This document shows positions 1-10,250 of a stretch of 64,000 nt of DNA, in pieces; position 1 is the first letter of the stretch, and each line of letters opens with the position of its first letter. Origin of the DNA: Vitellaria paradoxa (Eukaryota > Streptophyta > Magnoliopsida > Ericales > Sapotaceae); the NCBI GenBank assembly GCA_019916065.1, contig CM034241.1, forward strand, positions 25,786,340 to 25,850,339. The letters are read 5' to 3'. The position numbers and the translations under genes are program-made. Below the pieces are notes generated by a model, which had not been told where the DNA came from, ran no database searches, and saw only the letters and a list, made by a program, of their open reading frames with translations.

Positions 1-91
1 CTTTTGCCTTTGTTCCTTTTATTTTATCCTTTTATGCTTAGAGTTAACTATCTCTACTTTATTGTTGTTGTGATTGGTGAACTTTAATTAG

Positions 92-136
92 GATAAGATG
101 CTGGAGGACGAGAACAAACAATTCAATTTCGAGTTG
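92..136 (+). CDS. Single exon of a probable MADS-box (PI/GLO-like) gene, partial
   Basis: A 45-base open segment lies between a good acceptor (tttaattag) and a good donor (gtaagt). It reads DKMLEDENKQFNFEL, which resembles the end of the K domain and start of the C region in PISTILLATA/GLOBOSA B-class floral MADS proteins (typically MLEDENKQL). A 45-base exon at this point fits the MIKC gene structure as I recall it. Upstream exons would lie left of the window. I could not find the expected final exon with the PI motif in the 2 kb downstream. The next plausible acceptor (1762) gives Asp-Thr-stop in the continuing phase. The gene may therefore be truncated, or its last exon lost or displaced. 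The family call rests on 15 residues only. Confidence 0.45.
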
Positions 137-2204
137 GTAAGTTCATCTTCCAATTTTCTTATAAAAAAAAAGTGTTTGATCACCATATACAAACATCTCT
201 TTTCATGTTTGTTAATTTTGATGGAGGATTAATGTGCATTTTCTTTCATTTAGAAAAAAAGTTATATATGCATAGATCTGCATAGACATGGGTGTCGATA
301 AATTGCATTATGCTTTTAACTTATTTGGGTAACTACTCTCCTATGCATATTAGTATTACACATGTACATGTGTTTCTAGCATTTGTAAGCATTGCAAGTA
401 TATGCATTCATCTGGACAAATTAATTTGTGTATGTTACAGCGTATGTAGGAGCACACATGCATGTGAAAAGCTACACCGTGGTGTCACATATTGCTTAGA
501 GATAGAAAAGGTTGATTTTGTTGAATGTGTGATGTTGTATTAGATGGCATTTATATTATTTGAGCTGGGGTTTAGGGCATTTTTTGAAATGCATTATTTT
601 ATTTTTTTATTCTCTCTTTTTTATTTTTTTTAGTAGGGAGAACATCAATTATAATATTTTATTCAAAAAATGGATGGAGTGGTAAAGTGGAATTGTTGAC
701 CTTGTATTAGGATGAAGTGCCTCTTCCCAGTTGAGCTGACTCTCTTATCTATTTTATTTAACATGAGAGAATAGTTCACATTTGGATAACTTAAGAGAGT
801 TAGTGGGCCTTCTCTAGAGAGCTCCACATCACCATGCCTTACATATATGGGTCTTTCTAAAAGAAATTTGGAGTTCTTTCCCAGTGTGTTTGGAACCTAA
901 ATATATTGTTAGTATAAGACTTAATTTGACAATACTAACTAAAAGCTATTTCAGGCTACTCAGGTTTTTGACTTGTTAGTTAATACACTACTCTTGTAGA
1001 TAGGAAAAGAAACTTGGCCTCTCTGGTAGTAATATCTGCAAATTAATGATAATGGTTTAGCTCCCTTGCTCGGATTCCCAGTAATAGCATGCCTTGGCTG
1101 CAACACATTTTATATGGTATATAGTGAAAAGCCCAATTCATTGATTGTTTTGAACTTGAATAACCATGATGTTAGAGATACCCTATGATGATTCACATGA
1201 ATTTGTGGAGATGAAATTGAGTATATTTGGGCTTAAATTTAAAAGAGTTAGACATGTATAATGTATAATGATGGATGTGTGTAGATTTAAATTCATGGAG
1301 TAAAAGCAGTTATCTAAAATTTTTAGTCTTAATTATTAAATTGTTCAAAAATCATAATAAAATAATTCTTAATTTAGATAAACTAGTCACATTCTTTTAT
1401 ATTTATAAAATTAGTTTCGAAATAATTTGCTGATATTTATTTGCACTCTTATTACACTTAGAGCGAAAATAATTCATACAAGACTGATTCACCTTTCATT
1501 GCTTTTAACTTTTTGTTTCATTTAAAGTTTTGATAACTAGCTTCATTGTTAGCATTTTCGATAACTCTTGCATTTTTGTGGAGTAAGGAGCTAATACGAT
1601 GAGGGTTACTTTACTTAATTAGATTACCTTAATATGGAATGCAATGGAATGGCAACACAAAGACAATAGCAAGTAGGGGAGGATGAGGAGGAAAGGTTCC
1701 AAGCTGATTGTCTTTTGTATGTTTATTTATTTATTTATAATAATAATTATTTTTTTTTGCAGGACACTTGATGATATTGATGGTTTTGAAGTTACTTCTG
1801 GCAACTTTAGGATATTTAGTTGCAAATATTTTTTATTATGTCTTAATTGCCAATTGTAATACACTATACAATTGTAATACACTGCATCTTCTTGATACCT
1901 GCTTTTTCTTTTACTCTTTTAATAAAATTCTTTTTCTCCTTTATCCAAAAAAGAAAAAAAAAAGAAAGAAAGAAAAAAAAAAGAAAAGAAAAAAAAAAAG
2001 AAAAGTTACAGTTTAAAAAAGAAGTAACAAAAGCCACTATGAATTATACGATTCAAACAGCTCACCATAGCTTCTTTGCTAGTTAAATCATGGACAACTG
2101 AACTTTTTTACTTGGATAAACTTCTAGCATTTATAGCTTGTCCAGAAACTCTCCTATGGGAAGGATCAAAGGAAAACAAACCAGGTAGTCTTCCTTCTTC
2201 CTCA
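137..2204. other. Intron/intergenic AT-rich stretch
   Basis: No convincing coding region is visible. The short ORFs here are low-complexity or leucine/isoleucine-rich translations of AT-rich DNA. Two items stand out. One is a possible terminal exon near 1763. The other is a polypurine run (A/G only, about 60 bases) near 1948-2005. Left of 2205 is the pre-insertion host sequence, which resumes at 43966 beyond the retrotransposon nest. Confidence 0.6.
1763..1935 (+). other. Possible terminal exon with polyadenylation signal
   Basis: A long pyrimidine tract ends in ttgcag at 1762, and an AATAAA motif follows at 1921-1926. This is the layout of a plant 3'-terminal exon. One frame stays open to TAA at 1858-1860 (about 32 codons) but resembles no family I know. 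It could be the 3' end of the gene represented by the exon at 92-136, or chance. No transcript evidence is available to me. Confidence 0.2.
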
Positions 2205-2209
2205 CTTGC

Positions 2210-2692
2210 TGTAGGAAAAAATTGAAGGAATGAAGATAAAATTCCTTATACCTTTTTGATGTAGAAAACTTTTTGATTCAAGATCTTCGCTTGTATTACG
2301 AGCCCCTCTGTCACATATGCAAATTTATAAATGGATCTTTTCTCGCTTTTATAGAATACTACCAGAGTATCTACAAAGCACACGAACCAAAACCCTAGGG
2401 ACTAAGATGGTACCCTAGAGAGAACCAAGAGAGAATATATGGAGAGAGAGAGAGAGGAATATTGATTGTTGTTATTTTCTACCAGTACTAGTTTGTGTCT
2501 ATATATAATAGTGAGATCCCTAACTCATCTCAACCACTAAAGGGATAGAGTTAGATATTATCTCAACTATTCAAAATAAGAGATCAACCTTATCTCTCAT
2601 ACATATAGAATTATCCCAACACTAGAACTTATCTAGTGTCCTTCTTTGAGTCAAACAATGCCTATGTGGATGTACCACAGGGCAATACAACA
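2210..2692 (-). repeat. Copia 3' LTR (left outer LTR)
   Basis: This 483-base LTR matches 43482-43960 with roughly 25 substitutions counted by eye (about 5%), so it is the oldest dated insertion in the nest. A TATA-box candidate (minus-strand TATATATAG) lies near 2498-2508. The internal side (2693 onward, tctcccactcgg) reads on the minus strand as a purine-rich GAGTGGGAGA, the expected polypurine tract. The duplicated target CTTGC lies immediately outside. Confidence 0.88.
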
Positions 2693-3866
2693 TCTCCCAC
2701 TCGGACACATAGGGGATATATATCTCTCATCCAAAATTTACTCATCTTGTTCATCTTTTCATATGGGTAATGGATCGTGCGACCAAAACGAGAAAGTCTA
2801 AAATGAGGAATGTTATATTAAGTTACCATCTCACTAATATAAAATTGTAATTACAAGTCTCGTTTTATACCTCAAATCATCGAATCACACTAGATCTAGC
2901 ACCTCTAATCCCTTTTGTAACACATACAGGGTCATGCTAGATCTCACATTATATTTGCACTCATGATTATATCAAAAGACTAACAATGACATAAACACCC
3001 AGGCTATGAGTTACAAAATATCAGTGTGGTATCAAATGACCTTTCCTTATACATTATGTCTATCCATCTAAACTTGACTGCTTTCCTAGACATGCTCCAT
3101 TGGACCGTATAATTCATGGCCCTTGGATAACATACTAAAGTAGCAACATCAAGTCTCAACTTCTAAACATAAGTCTAACTCCTAAAGGTTATGAGATGGA
3201 ACTAATAGTCCAGAAGTCTCACACAGTAACAAAGAAAGGGATATATTTCGTCACTCCTTCTCACGATCGCCTAGTAGCACATACAGTATGATGTGTATGC
3301 TATGATGGAGTTCCGACTTAGGGTTAGTCACACTCTAACACCATATGAATCTTAGTCTAGTCGCTTCTCATAGCACCTAACTTGAGCCTCTTGAGACAGT
3401 TACTCAATAGCACATTCTCATGAGTCTCACATTTGGTTATTCTCAGGTTTCATGGAGACGTGAATATACTTCATGTTCGACTAATGTAGTCTCATCTTAG
3501 CTCAATGCTAAGGCGACTTATGATAACTCAATCCTTGTCGCTTTTGAAATGCCATTGAGATCACTACTTCATAGTGTGATCATCTATGTCTCATCTTGCT
3601 CGCTATTCAAGCGCCAGGGTGATCACCCGTGTAAGTGGGCTGACCAAAACCTGGTGACATTAGTCATATGACTAGATATGTGCACTAATTAAACAAAATA
3701 ATACGCAATCAAAAACATATTTTATTAATGCATAAAAAAAATGTCCATCATACAAAAAATGTCAAACCTTACTTAAACCCAAGACCATAACATGTCTACG
3801 AAAAATATCTCTCGATATGGGTTTAGTCATGGGATCAGCAACCATGTCGATGGTGGGGACATACTT
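2693..3866 (-). other. Copia unit A 3' non-coding region and polypurine tract
   Basis: No ORF is visible between the 3' LTR and the RNase H end. Copies of parts of this region recur at 35705-36340 (unit B) and 42645-43099 (unit C). A short inverted repeat at 3559-3581 (GATCAC arms around a loop) is kept in unit B at 36074-36096 with only the loop changed. A perfect GGTGATCACC lies near 3619. The function of these is unknown. Confidence 0.7.
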
Positions 3867-4147
3867 TAGGACAACTTGACCTTACGCAACAATGTCTCTA
3901 ATGAAATGGTAACGAGTATCAATGTGCTTGGATCTACCATGGTATTTTGGATCATTTGCAAAAGCTATGGTAGCTGTGTTATCACAATGAACCACAACAG
4001 CCTTGCCCAAGTGCCCTGTAATGCTCAAGCTTTCAAGAATCTCCTCAACCATAAAGCCTCTTACACAGTAGCAGTGCAAGCAATATACTCTGATTCCATG
4101 GTGGATAAAGAAACACATTGTTGTTTCTTACTACACCATGAAATGGC
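3867..4147 (-). pseudogene. Copia unit A RNase H, C-terminal part
   Basis: The minus-strand frame shows the end of a copia RNase H: VVHCDNTATIAFANDP followed by the HIDTRYHFIRD block. It continues the reverse transcriptase frame at 4148-5485 but is cut off by an in-frame stop at about 4148. The equivalent unit B codon (around 36660) is glycine, so the stop is a point mutation. The fragment is non-functional alone. Confidence 0.75.
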
Positions 4148-5485
4148 TCATCCTCCAAGTATGAAAGCATAACCCAATGTGGATTTGCGCTCATCTCTGT
4201 CATCAGATCTGTCTACATCACTATACCTAGCTAATTTCATACTGCCACCTTGATAGCATAATGCGAAGTTTGCAGTCCCTCGCAAATATCTAAATATCCT
4301 TTTAACTGCAACCCAATGGGCAGTTCCAGGATTACTTTGGTATCGGCTAACCATACCAATAGTAAAACATATGTTAGGTCGAGTACACATCATAGCATAC
4401 ATCAGACTACCAACTGCACTAGCATATGGAACATTGGCCATTTTCTTCATCTCTTCCTCTATTCTAGGACACTGATCAATGCTAAGAGTTTGACCCTTCT
4501 CCATTGGAGTGTCTATAGGTTTTGAATGGTGCATATGAAATCGTTTTAGGATCTTCTTTATGTAAGTCTCCTGGGACATACTAAGAAGTTTCTTAGAACG
4601 AACTTTGGAGATGTTAACTCCAAGCACATAATCTGCCTGACCCATGTCTTTCATCTCAAATGTGGAGAACAGCCACTTCTTAGTGGTGACAATCATCTCC
4701 ATGTTATTTCTAGCTAATAAAATGTTATCCACATACAGTGAGAGAATAAGAAACTTATCTTTTTCTCTTGTGACATTCACACAATGGTCTTCTTCAATCA
4801 TCATAAATCCCACAGAGAGAATGGCTTGATGAAATCGAATGTACCATTGTCTAGACGATTGTTTCAGGTCATAAATAGAACGCTTTAAGTGATAAACCTT
4901 GCGCTCTTGCCATTCAACCTGAAATCCTTTTGGTTGATCCATATAGATCTCCTCGTCTAGTTCTCCATTGAGGATTACTGTCTTCACATCCATTTGGAAC
5001 AATTCCAAATCTAAATGTGCAACAATAGCTAGAATGAGGTGAATGGAGGCAAATCTCACCATAGGAGAGAATGTCTTCTCATAATCTATGCCCTTCTTTG
5101 GGGTATAGCCTTTCGCCACGAGTCGGGCCTTGTATCTGTCAATTGACCCATCCACTTTGCGCTTGACCTTTAGAACCCACCTGTTACCGATGGCCTTGCG
5201 CTTAGGTGAAAGGTCAACTAACTCCCATGCATGATTCTTAGCCATTGAGGTCATCTCTTTTTTCATAACAGCTATCCATTTTTCAGATGCAGATGAATTC
5301 AATTCCTCATAGGAGGCAGGCTCATCAGCATCCATAGAGGCAATGATGAATGACTTTCCTTCAATCTCAAAGCATTGTCGAGGAACTATTTCACGACTGC
5401 TTCTGCGCAATTGTGAATCCTGAGAGTCTCCTAGTGGCATACTTCCATTAGGTAAGGAAATGCTCCCATTATCTCTAGCAACCAT
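4148..5485 (-). pseudogene. Copia unit A reverse transcriptase and RNase H start
   Basis: This 445-codon open stretch begins in the integrase/RT linker. It contains the usual copia RT blocks: KARLVAKGYT, the QMDVKTVILNGELDEEIYM block, Y-LKQS-RQWY, then the polymerase box. That box reads YVDN instead of the catalytic YVDD, so the enzyme is predicted dead. The FLNG block is also altered to ILNG. It continues through VPYASAVGSLMYAMM and RYLRGTANFALCYQGG into RNase H, where an in-frame stop ends it. A solo LTR at 5584-7072 separates this part from integrase. Unit B keeps YVDD, so the loss is private to unit A. Confidence 0.85.
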
Positions 5486-5583
5486 AGGATGAGGTTGTGA
5501 TGCCTCATCTTGCCTATGAGATAAAGGTGCATCTTCTTAAGATTCTTCTAACTCATAGAGTTCAAGATCCCCTTTAACTTCAC

Positions 5584-7072
5584 TGATTACACTTGAAAAG
5601 TGTAATTACAAACTCCCTAACTCAACATTTATTCATGCATTAAAATAAGTAAAGTTGAAGTTTTAGTGCTATTGTGTTACTTATACTTTTATTATTTTAT
5701 TTGTAGGAAAAAAGGGCAAGGATGTCGAAGTTTATAGCTATGGAGAGGGCCAAGAAGACAAAGAAAAAGTCATGGTTCGAACCTCATCTTCAATGGAAAA
5801 GACTAGCCCAAAGACCCAACCAAAAGAAGGAAAGAAAGTAATGAAGGAAAAACTAGACGGTCGGGACCACAGAAAGTACAAATCTTCAGACGGTCCCGAC
5901 CCCCTCTCCAAACGGTCAGGACCACCCGTGATTTACAATAGCCGCGTGAAAGCTCCTCTTCTAGGGTTTCCTTGCATCTTTATAAGGACCCATTGCACGG
6001 CCAAGAAGAGGAGAGGCCCTCTTTTGATTTTGCACCTTCAATGGAGTGTTAGAATAAAATTTTGAGAGTTTTTAGATTAGTTTTTAAGCTTGGATGCGTG
6101 GATTCATGGTTTTCGTTAGAGCTTTCATCATTGTCTTTGTAGTGATTCTTCAGCTCGTCTTTTATATTCGCTTTACGTTGTAAGTTGCACTTTAATCTAT
6201 TTCGTTTTATTTCGATTTGTTTTGTAATATCATGTTTTGCTTGTTTCAATTCTCTTTTCGTATGATTGAATGCTATTTTATTATTTTTAAGATGCTTAAA
6301 GTAGTTTTAGCGTAAAACCCTAGTTCTTGATTCAACGAATCAAGAATGGGTAGTTCACGAAAAACCTTGGGATGTTAGTAGACCCTTCGCATAGGTTGTG
6401 AGAGCTCATACGTAAGGATCTACCATGTTAAAATCTATTTTCAACTTGTTTCGAAAACATTCGAAACCGAAAATCTTTAACCACACTCGTTTGAAGTCAT
6501 TGGTATGGGTTTTCGAATATAACCGTTTACATACTTTCGAACAAGATTAAAAATAGGTTTTGAATTCATTTCTAGTTTCGTTTGTTTGAAAAACTTTCGG
6601 AAACAAAGGTCTTTAACCATATCTGCTTGAGAGCACTGGTACTGAACTTTGATTAAAATATTCTTAACACTTTTCGAATTAAACCCTAATCTAGTTTTGA
6701 ATAAAAACATCCCAAGGTAAAGTAGTGAACTACCCGGACTTGAAAGTTGGATTAAGAACCTTTTTAGTATTGTGCTTGTTATTTAATTTAATTTATGAGT
6801 TGATTTATTCGCTTTAGAATTTAGAGTAGATGCTTTGTGTGCATTTTAAAATTAAATTGAATTTCTTTCATTTAGAATCTAAAACAAAAGTTTGAGTTAT
6901 TGAAAAATTAGTTTAAATTAATTTAGGTTCACCTACTAATTAAGAGAACAAGTCTAGAGCTTTTAACAAAGCCCTCCCTGTGGATTCGACCTCAGACTCA
7001 CCGAGTTTTAAAACTATGACTACCCTCTTGCACTTGAGAGGTACAACCCGAAACACAATTTAGGGTCGGTCC
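5584..7072 (+). mobile_element. Solo LTR of an Athila-like gypsy element
   Basis: Intact copia unit B shows where unit A was opened: the join cttcac|caatact is split here. The insert begins TGATTACAC and ends GGTCGGTCC, where the last base would be A in an intact LTR, and it is flanked by TTCAC at 5579-5583 and 7073-7077. Its ends match the reverse complements of the Athila LTRs at 13999 and 54026. It has no PBS, PPT or internal domain, so it is a solo LTR from recombination between two LTRs. In plus orientation it carries three near-palindromes (5859, 5892, 5914), a TATA box near 5979-5986, and a diverged ~137-bp tandem duplication (around 6473 and 6610). Short ORFs inside it are not genes. 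Confidence 0.85.
5859..5986 (+). promoter_or_regulatory. Palindrome cluster and TATA box in solo LTR
   Basis: GGTCGGGACC (5859-5868), GGTCCCGACC (5892-5901) and GGTCAGGACC (5914-5923) are three variants of the GGTCCGGACC palindrome in the Athila element at 13999-27525. TTTATAAG lies at 5979-5986, about 56 bases downstream of the last one. Distance and order match the other Athila-type LTRs here. A promoter role is inferred from position. Confidence 0.5.
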
Positions 7073-7077
7073 TTCAC

Positions 7078-8344
7078 CAATACTTGGAAAATCATTTTCA
7101 AGAAAATCCACATCGCGTGACTTTATCTTAGTCATTCCTCCATTTGGGTGCTCATCATACATAAGCCTTTCAAGTGTTCAGAGTATCTTAAAAAAACATA
7201 CTTATTAGCTCTTGGGCCCAACTTCTCATACTTATGGGAAGTATTATGAACATAACTCGCAGATCCCCCTGGATGCAAGCGTTCTAGATTAGGCTTTCTA
7301 TTATTCCATAACTCATATGAAATGGAAGAAACTGACTTTGAAGGCACTCGGTTAAGTATGTAGGCAGCAGTCAAGAGAGCATCTCCCCAGAAACTTATCA
7401 CGAGATTTGCCTGTGCCATCATTGACCTAACCATACCCAAAAGAGTACGATTCCATCTTTTTGCAACACCATTTTGTTGCAGAGTATCTGGAATCGTTAA
7501 TTGTCTGCGTATCCCTTTTTCCTCACATAATCCTTTGAACTGATCAGAAAGATATTCTTGGCCTCTATTAGTACGAATGACTTTTAAGTTCCTTTCTTTT
7601 TGATTCTCAACCTCAGTTATGAAGCATTTGAAACAATCCAAAGTGAGCTAACAAATATACTGAGCCAAAACGTGAGAAATCATCTATAAAGGTAATAAAA
7701 TAGGATGCGCCATGTCGTGCCTTAACATTCATTGGTCTGTAAATATCTGAATGGACTAGCTCTAAAGGATGACTGGCCCTATCAGCCTTACCAAAAGGCT
7801 TTCTAGATGACTTTCCAGCCAAACAAGGTTCACAAGTAGGTTGGCTTACTTCAGTGAGAGAGCCCAAAAGCCCTTTTCTAGCTAATCTAGCCATCATTTC
7901 TTGCCCTATGTGACCTAGTCTAGCATGCCATTTAACAGAATCAGATACAACATCAGAAGAAGAATATGTAATAAAAGTTAAATTATTATAAAAATCCATA
8001 TCCAAATCTAGTGTAAAAAACTCATCTCTTAAACTACCACGACCATAAAGTGTCCTATCAAGATAAATGGACAAACCACTACCTTCTAAATGAAAAGAAA
8101 AACCTAAGTTTAATAATGCTAAAATTGAAAGTAGATTACATCGGATAGTGGGTGCATAAAGTACACCATGTAAGAGCAAAGTGCACCCAGTACGCATCTT
8201 GAGCTGGTAGGTGCCAACTCCTAGGACATCTTCCTGTGCTCCATTCCCCATTATAACTGTATATCTACCCATTGGGACCCAATGATAATCTACATATCCA
8301 GCTCGATCCTTTGCTACGTGTTTGGTTGCTCTTGAGTCTATAAT
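7078..8344 (-). pseudogene. Copia unit A protease remnant and integrase
   Basis: From 8272 down to about 7613 the frame carries the GAG-pre-integrase signature (WHARLGHIGQEMM, then CEPCLAGKSSRKPF) and the start of the catalytic core (HSDIYRP, FIDDFSR). After a frameshift near 7640 it continues to 7132 with RTNRGQEYLS and QQNGVAKRWNRTL. In intact copia integrases these blocks read RTDRGxE and QNGVAERRNR. The second catalytic Asp is thus Asn and the catalytic Glu is Lys. Upstream, near 8310-8345, the protease box reads DSRATKH rather than DSGATxH and is preceded by a stop. Integrase is inactive by several independent lesions. Confidence 0.82.
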
Positions 8345-8617
8345 CTAACCAAGGAGAGAATGAGTAATATAAACATGTGAGCAAACAAAATTGAAAGAGC
8401 TGGTGCTAAGGTTTACCTTCTTCGACTCGTTACACTCAGAAGCAAAGTGACCCTTACGACCACAATTATAGCTTTTGAGCTTAGACTTGTCTTTCTTTCC
8501 ACCATGCTTTCCTCTACGGCGTTTGGTCCCTTGCCAACTTGAGGCGCAAGATTTTGGAGTTTGCCTTGTCCTGCACCCTTTTGTTGTCCTTTGCATTGGG
8601 GCTTTTTTCCCTTATGC
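8345..8617 (-). pseudogene. Copia unit A gag C-terminus with broken zinc knuckle
   Basis: A basic stretch (GGKKDKSKLK) precedes SYNCGRKGHFASEC. This is the nucleocapsid CCHC knuckle with its first Cys replaced by Ser; unit B keeps CYNC at the same place. The segment is the downstream half of gag. The upstream half lies at 34217-34865, separated by the 25.6-kb chromovirus inserted in the codons around 8617. A stop near 8345 ends the frame at the gag/protease junction. Confidence 0.78.
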
Positions 8618-9347
8618 TGTGACGCCCCGGATTTTCATAACCGAATGCCCAGGGGTGACTTGGGATTTATTTGTTAGGTATAAAAATAAGATGATAATAA
8701 CACGCTGTCACACCCCAGAATTTTTCTCCAAATTGGGGTTGACCCGCAAAAATTTAAGATATTCAAAATCCCTTGTTTATCCCAAACAATATTTATAAGT
8801 CATTGGACTGAACCATTTGATGGGATTTCAACTACAGGGCACAAAATAATATTACAGAGCCATCTAAGTGTCCCAACCACGCGATTAACATTACATACCA
8901 AATAAAAGCAAATTAGGTCTATACTTAATAATTACAATCATCTAACAATTGTTACAGACAAAAAAATTAAAGTCCTCCAGCTCTGCGCAGGAAAGAAGAA
9001 AAAAATAGATAACTCTTCTGATGGAATATTTAAGAGAAATTAATCTCTTTCCAGCTCATCTTCTGTATCCCTGTGCTTAATATCCTGAAAAAAATATTCC
9101 CACAAGGGGTGAGCTACTAATGCCCAGTAATCAGAATCTCCTAGGTTCTATATGCAGTGATTGTAATACTACACTGTATTAAGTGAATGTGTTTAGGTGG
9201 CATACTATTTATGCAACAATTAATTCAATAGATCTCAACTGAATAATGTAAATTATACTTACAACAGTTCGATGAAACCGTCACCGTAACTACTATTTTA
9301 CTTACATGTAAAAATAGTTAAATATTGATGTGTGTACCATAATGAAG

Positions 9348-9420
9348 TCTGTGTCGCAATGGTAGGGATCTCAGATTTAGATCTTCAAGGTCTCGGGATC
9401 AAACCCCGTAGCGATACAGA
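9348..9420 (+). repeat. tRNA-like sequence (SINE head or tRNA relic) in LTR
   Basis: The ends tctgtgtcgc and gcgatacaga can pair at 9 of 10 positions, like an acceptor stem. GATCAAACC at 9397-9405 fits the Pol III B box GWTCRANNC and sits in a T-arm-like hairpin. No clean A box is visible. An AT-rich microsatellite tail follows. It lies antisense to the chromovirus, and an almost identical copy is at 31320-31392. A tRNA-derived SINE is the simplest reading. Confidence 0.45.
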
Positions 9421-10175
9421 TTTCATACATACATATATATATATATATATTTATAAAATATTAATCGAGAGGAATTAAATATAATTAAATAATTCCAACA
9501 CATCATTCATACATAACAAGAGAGGTTGCTAGTCACAATAAAATTTTGTAAAGGAGTTTAATCTAAATCCTCCTAAGATAATCATACTCCTATCCTCCTC
9601 TACCCCCAACCTAGGGAACCAGTGACTTTATGGGCTTAGCATCCAATACATACCAATGGTGTCACCTACCAAAAACCTAGCCGTCGCGACCGGCTACCTG
9701 ACTGGCCAGGTCAGAAGGGAGCATCTCCCAAATAAAATGCATGTTCCCATCTTCATCTAAAAAGGCCATTTCTACCCACCCATCACCCCATTGTCAAAAA
9801 TAACTTTAGCACTGAGTGCCTTAATTTCTTCTCACCCTTTTACATTCCCAGGGTACCTTGTATGGAAATCAGACATTTTGAATAACAACCGGCAATGTTC
9901 CCGGGTAATGAATCAAAAGTGGGATTATTCAGTCACATGCAGTATATTTTTAAGCACTTTATCTATATCCATACTTTAATAGTAATTCTCAATAAATCAA
10001 AGATTTAACATAGTCATCAATATCATTATCACAAAGGTAGGTACTATATGTAAATTAACAAGTAGCAAGTAAAAAAAAATTTAGAATACAAATTAGTATT
10101 TTAGTTAATTGTTTTGACAAGTTTACCGTACCAAATTTGACAAGAATAAAATTATTTCTAATGGTATATTAATTA

Positions 10176-10250
10176 GGCCGAGGTTGGTAGCTTAGTGGGT
10201 GGGCGACCCTAATTGCGATTTAAAGTCGCAAGTTCGAACCTCATTGGCTG
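10176..10250 (+). repeat. tRNA-like sequence with A and B boxes in LTR
   Basis: TAGCTTAGTGGG (10188-10199) matches the Pol III A box TRGYNNARNNGG exactly, and GTTCGAACC (10232-10240) matches the B box GWTCRANNC. Between them GCGA-TTTAAAG-TCGC forms an anticodon-arm-like hairpin with a 7-base loop. The acceptor ends pair poorly, so it is not a working tRNA gene. It is probably a tRNA-derived SINE head. The partner copy is at 32148-32222. Confidence 0.55.

Noticed and set aside
292..543. 83-codon plus-strand ORF
   Set aside because: Hydrophobic translation of AT-rich DNA with no family resemblance and no splice or codon support.
1768..2086. Two overlapping ORFs ending in Lys/Arg runs
   Set aside because: The charged tail is a translation of the A/G-only tract at about 1948-2005, not a protein feature.
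3876..4172. 98-codon plus-strand ORF
   Set aside because: Antisense shadow of the copia RNase H region.
5772..6065. 97-codon ORF in the solo LTR
   Set aside because: It spans the palindrome cluster and TATA box of the LTR. The homologous region in other LTRs is non-coding.
10188..10240. Functional tRNA gene
   Set aside because: A and B boxes and an anticodon-like hairpin are present, but the acceptor stem does not pair properly and it sits in a repeated LTR. Kept as tRNA-like instead.
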